Origin: Candidatus Pantoea floridensis
GTDB taxonomy: Bacteria > Pseudomonadota > Gammaproteobacteria > Enterobacterales > Enterobacteriaceae
Reading direction: 5' to 3'
DNA: 64,000 bases
Assembly (NCBI RefSeq): GCF_900215435.1
Contig: NZ_OCMY01000001.1
Span: 1,240,001 to 1,304,000, forward strand
In this document: positions 27,584 to 36,892 of the stretch, in pieces
Position numbering within the stretch: the first letter of the stretch is position 1
How the letters are laid out: the number at the start of each line of letters is the position of its first letter
Position numbers and translations under genes: made by a program
The notes under the pieces: model-generated
What the model was told of the DNA's origin: nothing
Seen by the model: the letters and a program-made list of their open reading frames with translations, nothing else
Database searches by the model: none

Positions 27584-29032
27584 ATGAGTGACGTTGAACT
27601 GCATCAACTGTTGCTGGCCCCGCTGGAGCGAAAGGGCGAGCAGACGCTGCAACAACAGCTATTCCAGCGCATCAAACAGGCCATCCTGGCGGGCAAACTC
27701 ACCGCAGGCACGCGCTTGCCCGCCACGCGCCAGCTGGCACTGGAAGTGGGCGTCTCGCGCAATACGGTGATTGCGGTCTGCGCGCAGTTGCAAGCTGAAG
27801 GTTTTCTACTGAGCGATCGTCAGGGCAGTCATATCACCCACATGGCGCAGTTGCCTGATGACCATGCGCAATACGTCAGCAGTGAGATCGCGTTGTCGCC
27901 GCGCATTGCCCAGCTGCGATCCAGCCATCGCACGTTCAGTCAGGAGATGGCGCTGCGGCCAGGCATTCCTTCGCTGGCCCATTTTCCGCTGGCGCAGTGG
28001 CGACGCGCGCTGAACCGGGTGATGTTGCATCAGCCACAGCAACTGCTGGGCTATGGCGATCCCCTCGGTGAGCGCACACTGCGGGAAGCGCTGGCGCAAC
28101 ATCTTGCTCTGGCGCGTGGCGTTCGCTGTACGCCCGAGCAAATCGTGATCACCGAAGGCGCGCAGCAGGCACTCACGCTGTGCGTCGCGCTACTCAGCAA
28201 CCCAGGCGACATCGGATGGGTTGAGGAGCCCGGATATCGCGGTGCAAAAGCCGCAATGCGCCTGGGCGATATGCGTATTGAGCCGGTAGCCGTTGATGCA
28301 CAAGGGTTGGTCGCCGGGCCGGAAAAGTGGCAGCAGCGGACGCCGCGGCTGATTTACACCACGCCAACCCACCAATATCCTACCGGCGCGATCATGAGTG
28401 CCCCGCGCCGCCTGGCGCTGCTGGCGGCGGCACGTGAACATCAAACGTGGATTATTGAAGATGATTACGACAGTGATTTTCGCTACAGCGGTGAGCCGAT
28501 CGCTGCCATGCAGGGCATGATGCAGCCCACGCCAGTGATCTATATTGGCTCCTTCAGTAAAACGCTGTTCCCCGCGCTGCGCCTTGGCTTCATGGTGATG
28601 CCCGCGCAGCTCATCGCGCCGCTACGCCCTGCTCTGCATGAACTGCTGCGCGGTGGCAATCGTCCCGAGCAGCAGGCTCTGGCACTGTTTTTACGCAGCG
28701 GCGACTTCAGCCGTCACCTAAGCAAAATGCGCCGGCTGTATCGTCAGCGCCAGGCAACGTTGCGCCAGGCCTTGCAGCACACTTTTGGCATGCAGGTGCC
28801 GTTGCTGGGTGGGGATTGCGGAATGCATTTAGTGTTATCGTTAGCGGAGGAACACAACGATATGGCGATGGTGGATCGATTGATCCAGAGTGGTTTTGCG
28901 CCAGGTGCGCTATCAGGGTTTTATCTAGGCGAGCAGAAGCAGCAAGGGCTAGTGCTGGGTTACGGTAACACCAGCACCAGCCAGATTATGGCAGGTGTTG
29001 CGCAGCTAGCGCGTCTGCTGCGCGGGGATTAA
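27584..29032 (+). CDS. MocR-family regulator (GntR DNA-binding + aminotransferase domain)
   Basis: A 482-residue fusion. The N-terminal GntR winged helix (residues about 20-85, TAGTRLPATRQLALEVGVSRNTV) is joined to a class I aminotransferase-like domain. The PLP site residues are present: IIEDDYDSDF and the Schiff-base lysine in SFSKTLFPALR. MocR proteins sense PLP or amino acids and act on the divergent neighbour, here a GNAT enzyme. It overlaps the RcnB-like gene by 4 bases at the stop. Confidence 0.9.
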   Translation: MSDVELHQLLLAPLERKGEQTLQQQLFQRIKQAILAGKLTAGTRLPATRQLALEVGVSRNTVIAVCAQLQAEGFLLSDRQGSHITHMAQLPDDHAQYVSSEIALSPRIAQLRSSHRTFSQEMALRPGIPSLAHFPLAQWRRALNRVMLHQPQQLLGYGDPLGERTLREALAQHLALARGVRCTPEQIVITEGAQQALTLCVALLSNPGDIGWVEEPGYRGAKAAMRLGDMRIEPVAVDAQGLVAGPEKWQQRTPRLIYTTPTHQYPTGAIMSAPRRLALLAAAREHQTWIIEDDYDSDFRYSGEPIAAMQGMMQPTPVIYIGSFSKTLFPALRLGFMVMPAQLIAPLRPALHELLRGGNRPEQQALALFLRSGDFSRHLSKMRRLYRQRQATLRQALQHTFGMQVPLLGGDCGMHLVLSLAEEHNDMAMVDRLIQSGFAPGALSGFYLGEQKQQGLVLGYGNTSTSQIMAGVAQLARLLRGD

Positions 29033-29514
29033 CCGCGGAAGAAGATTTCACCCGATTTGCCCATTACGATCTTGCCGCTGTCATCGGTAATCAAAATGTA
29101 GTTGGCGTTGATATAGGCCCAATGTGTGCCTGGCTGCGGTGCCGGCAGATGACGCGGCTGCCATTCGACAATGGTGTACTGCTTTTTACGGTATTCGTCT
29201 GGCACCACATCGCCCACTTTGTACTCTTTGTAGTCGATGATAATGGTCGTCAGATCGTAATTGTTTGGTGCAGAAGCATCGCCGCTTTGCGGTGGACGAA
29301 TAGGTGCTACATCGCCACTCGATTCGGCCGGTTCATTGCTGGCAGGTGCATCGGCAGTTGGCGCCTGTGTTTGTGCATCGGGTGCGGGCTGCTGCACCTG
29401 CGGCGGCGGTGGTACGTTATCCGTTTGCTCGCCTTCCGCCAGCGCGGCCGGAGTAAGGCTTAAAGCGCCCAGAAAAATTCCTGCAGAAAGAAGGGTGACG
29501 TGTGTCCTGCGCAT
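29029..29514 (-). CDS. RcnB-family periplasmic protein
   Basis: A 161-residue secreted protein. The signal peptide ends near ALAEGE (about residue 27). A low-complexity Pro/Gln/Ala/Asp linker (residues 30-85) precedes a C-terminal RcnB/DUF3315 domain (YKVGDVVPDEYRKKQYTI, THWAYINANYILI). RcnB of E. coli modulates nickel/cobalt efflux, but no rcnA or rcnR lies nearby and the metal-binding role is unproven. The 202 bases upstream hold no other gene. Confidence 0.75.
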   Translation of the reverse strand: MRRTHVTLLSAGIFLGALSLTPAALAEGEQTDNVPPPPQVQQPAPDAQTQAPTADAPASNEPAESSGDVAPIRPPQSGDASAPNNYDLTTIIIDYKEYKVGDVVPDEYRKKQYTIVEWQPRHLPAPQPGTHWAYINANYILITDDSGKIVMGKSGEIFFRG

Positions 29515-29716
29515 TGGTGATTTCCACTCTGGTTAATTATTAACTGTCCAATTTACTGACAAGCGCAGCACGCTGAAGGTTCCCCCGGCGCGCCTGGCGC
29601 GTCAAATTTCGCTGCTCAGCATACCTCAGCTGAGGCGAATTTTGGCGCAGTAAAATTGCAAGCAACCATGTTAATGGCAATCACCGCCCCCTGCCAAAAA
29701 CAGGGGGTGGCGAGCA

Positions 29717-30499
29717 TTATTGATTAACAGGAATAACCGATCCCCGGTAATGCTGGTTAATAAATTCAGCGGTTTGCTTTGACTCAAGATCTTTCGCTAA
29801 TTCGAGAATGCGTGGATCTTTAGCCAGCTTAGGTGTCGTTACCAGCACATTGGCGTAGGGGTTGTCCTTCGCCTGTTCCAGCGCCAGCGCATCCTTCGAA
29901 GGCACTAAACCCGCTTGCAAGGCGTAGTTGCCGTTGATGATCGCCAGCTGCGCGTCGTCCAGCGCGCGCGGCAGCTGCGGCGCTTCAACTTCAATAATCT
30001 TCAAATGGTGTGGATTGTCGGTAATGTCTGCGCTGGTCACCAGGGTGTTGGCGCGGGTGCTGTTCAGTTTAAGCAAACCGTTGGCCTGCAGCAGATAAAG
30101 GGCGCGGCTCAGGTTGGTCACGTTGTTCGGCACCGCCACCTGTGCACCATCAGGCAGATCTTTCAATGATTTCACTTTGTGCGAATAGATGCCCAGCGGC
30201 TCAATATGCACGGTGGCAACCACCGAAAACGTCTCGCCCAGCGCTTTTTCCTGATCGCGCAAATAGGGAACGTGCTGGAAGTAGTTGGCATCCACATCCC
30301 CCCGCGCCAGCAGTTCGTTGGCGTTGAGGTTGCCGTTAAGCTCAATCACGTTAAGATCGAGCTTCTTGTCGGTTTGCTTGATGTGGTTGAGGATTTCACT
30401 GTGCGGTACCGCATCCGCCGCCACGCGCAATGCCGCCGCCGAAGCATAAGTGCTGAATACCGACATCATCGCTAACGCTGCTATCACCTTTTTATTCAT
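29717..30499 (-). CDS. MetQ/NlpA-family substrate-binding protein (not a lipoprotein)
   Basis: A 260-residue periplasmic binding protein of the NlpA/MetQ family. Family motifs are GDVDANYFQHVPYLRDQ, VAVPNNVTNLSRALYLLQ and NGNYALQAG. The signal peptide ends in STYASAAA with no lipobox cysteine, so signal peptidase I cleavage to a soluble protein is predicted, unlike MetQ. No ATPase or permease is encoded nearby. It follows a 2-oxoglutarate oxygenase by 17 bases in an operon. The ligand is probably an amino acid or sulfur compound. Confidence 0.85.
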   Translation of the reverse strand: MNKKVIAALAMMSVFSTYASAAALRVAADAVPHSEILNHIKQTDKKLDLNVIELNGNLNANELLARGDVDANYFQHVPYLRDQEKALGETFSVVATVHIEPLGIYSHKVKSLKDLPDGAQVAVPNNVTNLSRALYLLQANGLLKLNSTRANTLVTSADITDNPHHLKIIEVEAPQLPRALDDAQLAIINGNYALQAGLVPSKDALALEQAKDNPYANVLVTTPKLAKDPRILELAKDLESKQTAEFINQHYRGSVIPVNQ

Positions 30500-30516
30500 G
30501 AGCTTCCCTTAGTTTC

Positions 30517-31533
30517 TTATGATTTAACGCTATGGAGAGTGTCAGCGTAATAACGCTGCGCCACGTCGCGATGCGATCGCAAACGCCCTTTGAGGTAGTT
30601 CCAGCCCACTTCGCGCAGCAGCGGATTGCTGGGATCGCTGGTGGGGCCGCGCGCCTCTGCCGCCAGCTCTGGTGGCAACGAGTAGAGCGGGACTTCGGCA
30701 TCCAGTTGCGCACCAAGAAAGAAGGCGATTGATAGCCGCTCCTGACTGGCGGGTGGCGATATCACGCGGTGCACGGTAGCGCGCAGATAACCGTTGGTGG
30801 CAATCTCCAGCAGTTCGCCAATGTTCACCACGAACGCGCCCGGTTTTGGCAGCGCATCCACCCAATGGCCAGGCGTCACTTCCACCTGTAAACCCGGCTG
30901 ATCGTCCTGCAACAAAAAGGTAAGAAACCCAGAGTCTTTATGGGCGCCAACGCCTTGCTGGCTGGCATCTGCCGCTTGGCCGGGATAGCGAATAAGCTTC
31001 ACATGTTCATTGGGATGCGTACCGTACAGCGCATCGAACGCATCCGGCGGCAGCGAAAGAGACCGGGCAAAGGCGCGCAGTAAGCGCAGCGAAACCTGCG
31101 TCATCGCCTGCTGCCAGGCGTGGATCACCGGACGCAGCTGCGGCAGCGACTCCGGCCAGAGATTAGGCCCTTGCAATTGCTTCCACGCCGGATCGCCCGG
31201 CTGCAACGCCAGCGCCTCGCGCTCGGCACCAATATCAAATTGCTCGCGCTGATCGCGCTGCTCGCGGGTATATTCCACGCCCGCGCGGTTGTAGCCGCGA
31301 AAGTGCGGCGAGTGAATCATCGAGACGCGCTGTTTCTCGTCATCCGGCAATGCAAAGAAGGCCCGCGTGATACTTTGCACGTTCTGCAGCAGCTGCGGAT
31401 TGATGCCATGATTAACCAGATAAAAAAAACCAACGTCACGTGCGGTTTCCCGCAGCTCGGCAAGATAGTGCGCCTGTTCAGCATCCGGCAATTCCAGCAG
31501 CGCTAAATCCAGTACCGGCAAAGTGGTTGCCAT
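30517..31533 (-). CDS. 2-oxoglutarate/Fe(II) dioxygenase (isopenicillin N synthase family)
   Basis: A 338-residue non-haem iron oxygenase. The iron triad is His198, Asp200 (HKD) and His255 (VHRV), with the 2-oxoglutarate-binding R-x-S at 266-268. The N-terminal DIOX_N domain (ARDVGFFYLVNHGI) is typical of the IPNS-like family. It is the first gene of a two-gene operon with a MetQ-like binding protein, hinting that the imported ligand or a product is oxidised. The substrate is unknown. Confidence 0.87.
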   Translation of the reverse strand: MATTLPVLDLALLELPDAEQAHYLAELRETARDVGFFYLVNHGINPQLLQNVQSITRAFFALPDDEKQRVSMIHSPHFRGYNRAGVEYTREQRDQREQFDIGAEREALALQPGDPAWKQLQGPNLWPESLPQLRPVIHAWQQAMTQVSLRLLRAFARSLSLPPDAFDALYGTHPNEHVKLIRYPGQAADASQQGVGAHKDSGFLTFLLQDDQPGLQVEVTPGHWVDALPKPGAFVVNIGELLEIATNGYLRATVHRVISPPASQERLSIAFFLGAQLDAEVPLYSLPPELAAEARGPTSDPSNPLLREVGWNYLKGRLRSHRDVAQRYYADTLHSVKS

Positions 31534-31746
31534 ACTTTTTCATCCTTTATCGGGAAACGTTCGGTGTTTACGCTGCCATCTGTCGGCAATAGCAGCCAAT
31601 ACTGTTGTGCACTATGTTATGGCGAATGATTTTTAGGATAGGTTCAGCAATCGATATGCAAAAAGCGGTAAATCACGCCCGCTTCCCGCTATAATCGCCG
31701 CCATTAACGTGGGCATTGCCCTTAATGACAAAGCAGGAGACGCCGT

Positions 31747-32424
31747 ATGAACCAGGGCCCATTAACGGAAAAAGAGCTGAACTGGCTTGAAGATATGCTG
31801 GAGAAATACGGCAATGAACACTCGGTGGTAGATACCGCCGAGCTGGATGGCATGCTGACGGCACTGCTTTCCGGCCCAAACGATATCGAACCGAGCGAGT
31901 GGCTGGTGGCGATGTGGGGCGGCAAAAAGCACATTCCTAAGTGGTCCAACGAGCGTGAAATGGATCGCTTTATGACGCTGACTTTCCAGCATCTCAACGA
32001 CATTGCTGAGCGCCTGGCCGAATTCCCGGAGCAGTTTGATCCGCTGTTCGGTACGCATGAGATGGAAGGCCAGGAATTTACCGTGGTGGAAGACTGGTGC
32101 TACGGTTATTTGCGCGGCGTGGCGCTGGATGCGGATTGGTCGCTGCTGCCGGCATCCCTGCAGCCGATGATGGAGGCGATTACTCTGCACGGCAGCGAAG
32201 AGCAGCTGGCGAAGCGTGAAGCTTTCACGCCAGAAGAGTTTGAAGCCAGCATCGATGCGATTCGCCCTGCCGCGTTAGAGCTGCATGAATACTGGCAGGA
32301 ACAGCGTATGGCGCAGCCGGATCCCGAGCCACAGTTACCGCACTTTGCCGGGGCAAAAACCGGACGCAACGATCCTTGCCCGTGCGGCAGCGGCAAAAAG
32401 TACAAGCAGTGCTGCGGTAAATAA
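31747..32424 (+). CDS. yecA: YecA family protein with SEC-C zinc motif
   Basis: A 225-residue protein. An N-terminal UPF0149 (YgfB/YecA) helical domain is followed by a C-terminal SEC-C motif ([18 protein letters not shown]) that binds zinc through three cysteines and a fourth ligand. E. coli YecA binds ribosomes and SecA-related clients. AGGAG nine bases before the ATG supports the start. It is monocistronic. Confidence 0.92.
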   Translation: MNQGPLTEKELNWLEDMLEKYGNEHSVVDTAELDGMLTALLSGPNDIEPSEWLVAMWGGKKHIPKWSNEREMDRFMTLTFQHLNDIAERLAEFPEQFDPLFGTHEMEGQEFTVVEDWCYGYLRGVALDADWSLLPASLQPMMEAITLHGSEEQLAKREAFTPEEFEASIDAIRPAALELHEYWQEQRMAQPDPEPQLPHFAGAKTGRNDPCPCGSGKKYKQCCGK

Positions 32425-32430
32425 TCCCCG

Positions 32431-32514
32431 ACACGCATGAATGGGTACCCTACATAATCCCGTCGTAGGGTCGCCATTCATGGCGACCTGGTGCGCATAA
32501 ATGCGCACCTTACG
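32431..32514. repeat. REP-like palindrome cluster
   Basis: A decayed unit (32431-32452) is followed by GTAG-GGTCGCCAT-TC-ATGGCGACC (32466-32488) and GGTGCGCAT-AA-ATGCGCACC-TTACG (32490-32514). The tail of the last unit contains the stop codon of the following minus-strand gene. Confidence 0.85.
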
Positions 32515-33565
32515 GAATCACAGCCGGTTTCACTTCGGTGACCCACGTTGGCAGCTGCCACGCGCCGCCGGCGCGAATCGCGCGACACATGCCGGTGGTT
32601 GCATCACTACTTTGTACAAAATCTTTGCCATCCCACACCCACGCCGCCGTGCTCCAGCAGTCGCCGATGCCGCGTCCTTTCTGTGCTTCCGAGATGACGC
32701 CTTCGCTGTAATCAGTACCCGAATCCGTTACCAGCTGCGGTTTGCCCTGTAACCTGGTGTCGATCAACCAAAAACCGTAGCCTTCGTTATAAGCACCGCG
32801 CCAGCACAGCGCGGCAATCAGCACGTGCGCACTGTCCACCGGCGTTAACGTCAGTGGCTCTGCGCCCTCTTCCGGCTGATCGTCGGAAGGCGCGAGATTG
32901 TCGCAGCTGTCATCATCGGTGAGAGACGCAATCAGCTTCGGTTTCAATAGCGCCAGCTCATAGGCAGTTAACGGGCGCGCATCGGCTTTCGCCACCTTCA
33001 CCTGCTGAATCACCGGCATGGCCTGCGCCGCCGGAACGCTGCTTTCCGGCTTATTTCCCTTGCGCACCAGGGCGCCCGGCGTGCTGAGACGTCCCTGCGC
33101 GTCATCCATTTTCAGTAGCGTCGCGAACGCGCCATTGCTGGAGAGATCGAACGGCTCTTCGCCACCGCGAAATTCCACCTTGCCGCTGTTTTTAATGGCG
33201 TTAATCAGCGCCTGAGTTTGCTCATCGGTCAGCGTCCATTCGTCATTTTCTGCTTTCGCTACCGCTCCCAACGCCCGATCGTCAATCCACAACGTTAGAG
33301 TATCAACCTGCTTCGAATCATCGTCGCCGGTATCGGCCAGCACTACGCGGCCATGCGTCGTCGCGTTTGGCCCGCCCGCACGCACCAGCAGCACCGAGCC
33401 ACCTGCGCCCTCTTCGGCGCTGTAACCCGCCGCGCGACAGGTCAGCGTGTTATCGCAAGCCAGCTCCCAGTCTTTATGGCTAAAGGAGACACCATCTTGA
33501 TCTGCCAACAACGGCGCACTCAAGCCGGCAAGCAACGACATCGCCAGCAGCAATCGGGTAAACAT
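32510..33565 (-). CDS. DUF1176 secreted protein
   Basis: A 351-residue protein with a signal peptide ending near APLLADQ (about residue 22). Internal segments WELACDNTLTCRAAGY, VLLVRAGG and LCWRGAYNEGYGFWLID are characteristic of DUF1176. Paired cysteines suggest disulfides in the periplasm. No function is established. Its TAA stop lies in the tail of a palindromic repeat, so the extreme C-terminus may be repeat-derived. Confidence 0.82.
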   Translation of the reverse strand: MFTRLLLAMSLLAGLSAPLLADQDGVSFSHKDWELACDNTLTCRAAGYSAEEGAGGSVLLVRAGGPNATTHGRVVLADTGDDDSKQVDTLTLWIDDRALGAVAKAENDEWTLTDEQTQALINAIKNSGKVEFRGGEEPFDLSSNGAFATLLKMDDAQGRLSTPGALVRKGNKPESSVPAAQAMPVIQQVKVAKADARPLTAYELALLKPKLIASLTDDDSCDNLAPSDDQPEEGAEPLTLTPVDSAHVLIAALCWRGAYNEGYGFWLIDTRLQGKPQLVTDSGTDYSEGVISEAQKGRGIGDCWSTAAWVWDGKDFVQSSDATTGMCRAIRAGGAWQLPTWVTEVKPAVIP

Positions 33566-33644
33566 GCCATCTCTCCATAATGGTAAAGAGGGCTAGTGTG
33601 ATGACTTTTGTGACGCGGGAGAAGTGAATTTTTTGCGGCGGTGA

Positions 33645-34823
33645 CTATTCCGTTACGCGTTGCGTCTCCGGCGCACGCGCCAGTAAACCTGCTGCCACCA
33701 GCACCGCGCATCCCACCGCTATAGCACCCGCCAGATACACCGATGCAATGCCAAAATGGCCCGCCAGCGCGCCAGCAACCGGACTGGTGATCGCCAGCGC
33801 GATATCAAGAAATGCCACATAAGCGCCCATCGCCAAGCTGCGCGTTTGCGGCGGCGCGCGACGTACCGCTTCCACGCCAAAGCCCGGAAACGCCAGCGAA
33901 TATCCAAAGCCGGTTAGCGCTGCGCCGAGATACGCCACATTGGCACTCTCAGCTCCCCAAATCAGCAGCTGCCCCAGAGCTTCAATAATCACACACACCA
34001 ACGCCACGCGTGCTCCGCCCAACTTGTCGGGGAGATGGGCAAAGAACAGACGCGCCACGATAAACGTAACGCCAAAGGCGGTGAAAGCCAGCGACGCGTT
34101 GCCCCAGGATTTAGCCGCAAACAGCAGCGCGATAAAAGCGGTGATCATGCCAAATCCCACGCTGGCCAGCGCCAAACCCAGGCCCGGCCGCCAAACCGCC
34201 CCCATGACTTTATAAAATGGCGTACGCGTTGTTGCCGTCGGCTGGACGCCGCGCTGACGGCTGATAAACAGCAGCGGTAACAGAGGGATGAGGATGATGG
34301 CTACAGCAATACCGCTAAAGTGCCAGGCGTGATAAACGGCAACGCCAAGCGGTGCGCCCAGCGCCCACGCGCCATAAATCGCAATGCCAATCCACGCCAT
34401 CACTTTGCCCGCATTGCCCGGCCCTACCAAACCTAATCCCCAGCCGAGTGCACCTGTGGCGATCAGGCTCTCTCCCAGCGCCAGCACCACGCGGCCCAGC
34501 AGCAAAATAGCTACCGACGTGTGGGTTTGATGAATGAACAGCAGCGACAGCAGGTAGATGCAACCCGAGCTGGCAATGACCATCAGCCCGGCAATCACAG
34601 CACGTTTCGGTCCGCGCATATCGGCAAAATTTCCCGCCCAGGCACGCGTCAGCAGCGCGGCAATAAATTGCGCACCGATCACGGCGCCAATCATGAGCGT
34701 ATCCATGCCGAGGTTTTGTTGCAGATGCAGCGGCAGTACCGGCAGCTGCATCCCCATGGTGAGAAACGAAATAAATACCGCCAGCGAGAGTGGCAGCAAC
34801 GTCATAAATACAGTGGATTTCAT
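33645..34823 (-). CDS. MFS transporter, YfcJ/YhhS-like
   Basis: A 392-residue 12-helix major-facilitator protein. It resembles the UPF0226 YfcJ/YhhS carriers in length and in LLGRVVLALGESLIATGALGWGLGLVGP and GKVMAWIGIAIYGAWALGAPLG. These are drug or sugar efflux-type carriers. It is transcribed after an SDR gene (45-base gap), so they may be co-transcribed. The substrate is unknown. Confidence 0.8.
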   Translation of the reverse strand: MKSTVFMTLLPLSLAVFISFLTMGMQLPVLPLHLQQNLGMDTLMIGAVIGAQFIAALLTRAWAGNFADMRGPKRAVIAGLMVIASSGCIYLLSLLFIHQTHTSVAILLLGRVVLALGESLIATGALGWGLGLVGPGNAGKVMAWIGIAIYGAWALGAPLGVAVYHAWHFSGIAVAIILIPLLPLLFISRQRGVQPTATTRTPFYKVMGAVWRPGLGLALASVGFGMITAFIALLFAAKSWGNASLAFTAFGVTFIVARLFFAHLPDKLGGARVALVCVIIEALGQLLIWGAESANVAYLGAALTGFGYSLAFPGFGVEAVRRAPPQTRSLAMGAYVAFLDIALAITSPVAGALAGHFGIASVYLAGAIAVGCAVLVAAGLLARAPETQRVTE

Positions 34824-34868
34824 GATGGTATTCCGGAAAGCTGTCGCTTAAGCCGCGACAGCCAACGA

Positions 34869-35738
34869 TTAAATATGGGTGTAATAAGCGGGGTTGTTGA
34901 GTTCCGTCAGCAGATCGGGGCCGGTTGGCATCCAGTCAAGCAGTGCGCGCGTTCGTACGCTCGATACCGCCATGTTGCCGGCCGCCATGTTCGCGAACCA
35001 ACCAAAATGCTCACGTTCGCGCGCCTCGGCAGGCAGGCCAAGTTGGTGGGCCAGCGCCTGCGCAATAGCCTGGAACGGCACGGCCTGATCTGCAACGGCA
35101 TGGTAAACACGCTCGGTTACCCCTTGCTCCAGTGCCAGGCGATAAACGCGCGCGGCATCACGGCGATGCACACCCGACCAAACGTTTTGCCCATCGCCAT
35201 ACCATGCCGAAACGCCGGTTTCACGGGCCAGCCGCACCAGGATCGGGATAAAACCGTGATCGCCGAGGCCATGTACGGAAGGTGCCAAACGCACCGCCGC
35301 CACGTGCACACCTCGCTGAGAAAGCACATTGGCTGCGGCTTCCGACTGGCGTGGTGAGACCGGTTTGGGCTGATCCAGCTCCGTTGCGCCGCTCGCCATG
35401 CCTGATAAACCGGACGTCACCAGCAGCATGCGATCGGATCCTTCAATTGCCGCGCCCAGCTGCTCAATCACGCGTCGATCCTGCTCGCAATTCTCCACGA
35501 AACGGGAGAAATCGTGGTTGAAAGCGGTATGAATCACTGCATCGGCGTTTTGCGCAGCGTGGCGCAGAATATCGCTATCCTCCAGCGAGCCGTGAATCAC
35601 GTGAGCACCGGCTGCCGCCAGCGCCCGGGCTTTATCTTTGGAACGTGCCAGACCAGAAACTTCATGGCCTGCTGCGATCAGATCTTCCACCACCGCTGAG
35701 CCCACCCAGCCGGTGGCACCGGTTACGAATACATGCAT
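34869..35738 (-). CDS. NAD(P)-dependent SDR/epimerase-like oxidoreductase
   Basis: A 289-residue extended-SDR protein. The Rossmann motif is TGATGWVGSAV near the N-terminus, and the cofactor residues LARSKDKA follow. An AGGAG eight bases upstream of 35738 sets the start (MHVFVTGATG); the open frame continues upstream without a ribosome site. The usual YxxxK catalytic pair is not obvious, as in NmrA/epimerase-like members. It is followed by an MFS gene. Confidence 0.8.
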   Translation of the reverse strand: MHVFVTGATGWVGSAVVEDLIAAGHEVSGLARSKDKARALAAAGAHVIHGSLEDSDILRHAAQNADAVIHTAFNHDFSRFVENCEQDRRVIEQLGAAIEGSDRMLLVTSGLSGMASGATELDQPKPVSPRQSEAAANVLSQRGVHVAAVRLAPSVHGLGDHGFIPILVRLARETGVSAWYGDGQNVWSGVHRRDAARVYRLALEQGVTERVYHAVADQAVPFQAIAQALAHQLGLPAEAREREHFGWFANMAAGNMAVSSVRTRALLDWMPTGPDLLTELNNPAYYTHI

Positions 35739-35911
35739 GGTCTGTTCTCCTGAAAATGATAAACGCGAGTGTTTCATCGTTTTCATATGATGCAGGGAGA
35801 AAAACCGCGGCGCTAATCGCATTGGATTTCAGATAAAAGCGTGAAAAAAAGCCTTATGGAAAAGTAGGTTACGCTCAATAACACCCGCTTAACTCGCGTT
35901 AAGGTTCAGGT

Positions 35912-36802
35912 TTATAGCGCTGCCACAATTTGTTGTCGCAGCCATTGCTGTGCCGGATCGCGATGCAAACGCTCGTGCCACAGCAGCAAAATATCAAAGC
36001 CTTCAATGTCGAGCGGCGGCGCTATAACCGTGAGCTGTTGAGCATGACGTACCAGACGCTCAGGCAGCACCGCAACGAGATCGCTATTTGCTAAGACATC
36101 CAGCATAAACAGAAAATGTGGCACCGAGAGCGCCACGCGGCGACTGCGCCCCCGCTTTGCCAGCGCGCGATCTGTCGCCGCAGTGAACCCACCACCATCC
36201 GGCGACACCATGACAAACTCCAGCTCGCAAAACTCATCGAGCGTTGGAGGCCGTTGCAGCTGTGGGTGATCGCGCCGTCCTGCCAGCACATAACGCTCGC
36301 TAAACAATTTACGCTGATGCAGCGTTGGCGGCGCGTTGTCACCGGTATGAAACACCAAATCCAGTTCGCCCTTTTCCAGCTGCTGCGCGACCTGCGGTGG
36401 ATTGAGGGCAAATATCGCCATACGACTGAGCGGTGCCGCAGCACGGACCAAATTCAATGCGGGCAGGATCAGCGCTGAGGACATGTAATCGGTGGCGGCG
36501 AGGCGCCAGGTCACATCCGCAATGGCTGGGTTGAAAGCATCCGGCGGCGCGACCGCGCGCTCCACCGCCTCCAGCGCCAGACGCAACGGCTCGCGTAACG
36601 CCTCAGCGCGTGCGGTTGGCAGCATGCCGCGCGGACCGGGCAACAGTAGCGGATCGTCAAACAGTAGCCGCAGCCGCGCCAGCTGGGCGCTGACTGAAGG
36701 TTGTGAGAGATGCAGACGCTGCGCCGCACGCGTAACGTTGTGTTCGCTTAACAGTACATTGAGCGTCTGCAACAGATTCAAATCCAGTGAGTTGATATTC
36801 AC
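35912..36802 (-). CDS. LysR-family regulator (NodD/NahR-like)
   Basis: A 296-residue LysR protein. The helix-turn-helix is HNVTRAAQRLHLSQPSVSAQL, and the effector domain is of the NodD/LinR type that senses aromatic compounds (GELDLVFHTGD). It is divergent, 90 bases away, from an NAD(P)H oxidoreductase gene and 173 bases upstream of an SDR gene on its own strand; both are likely targets. Confidence 0.85.
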   Translation of the reverse strand: MNINSLDLNLLQTLNVLLSEHNVTRAAQRLHLSQPSVSAQLARLRLLFDDPLLLPGPRGMLPTARAEALREPLRLALEAVERAVAPPDAFNPAIADVTWRLAATDYMSSALILPALNLVRAAAPLSRMAIFALNPPQVAQQLEKGELDLVFHTGDNAPPTLHQRKLFSERYVLAGRRDHPQLQRPPTLDEFCELEFVMVSPDGGGFTAATDRALAKRGRSRRVALSVPHFLFMLDVLANSDLVAVLPERLVRHAQQLTVIAPPLDIEGFDILLLWHERLHRDPAQQWLRQQIVAAL

Positions 36803-36892
36803 CCTTTCTATACCTGAGATATCAGCAATTGATTTCCACTATAGCCAGCGCGGCCGTAATCTGCAGCTGTTTTCATCTCACAGGTTTAAGCC

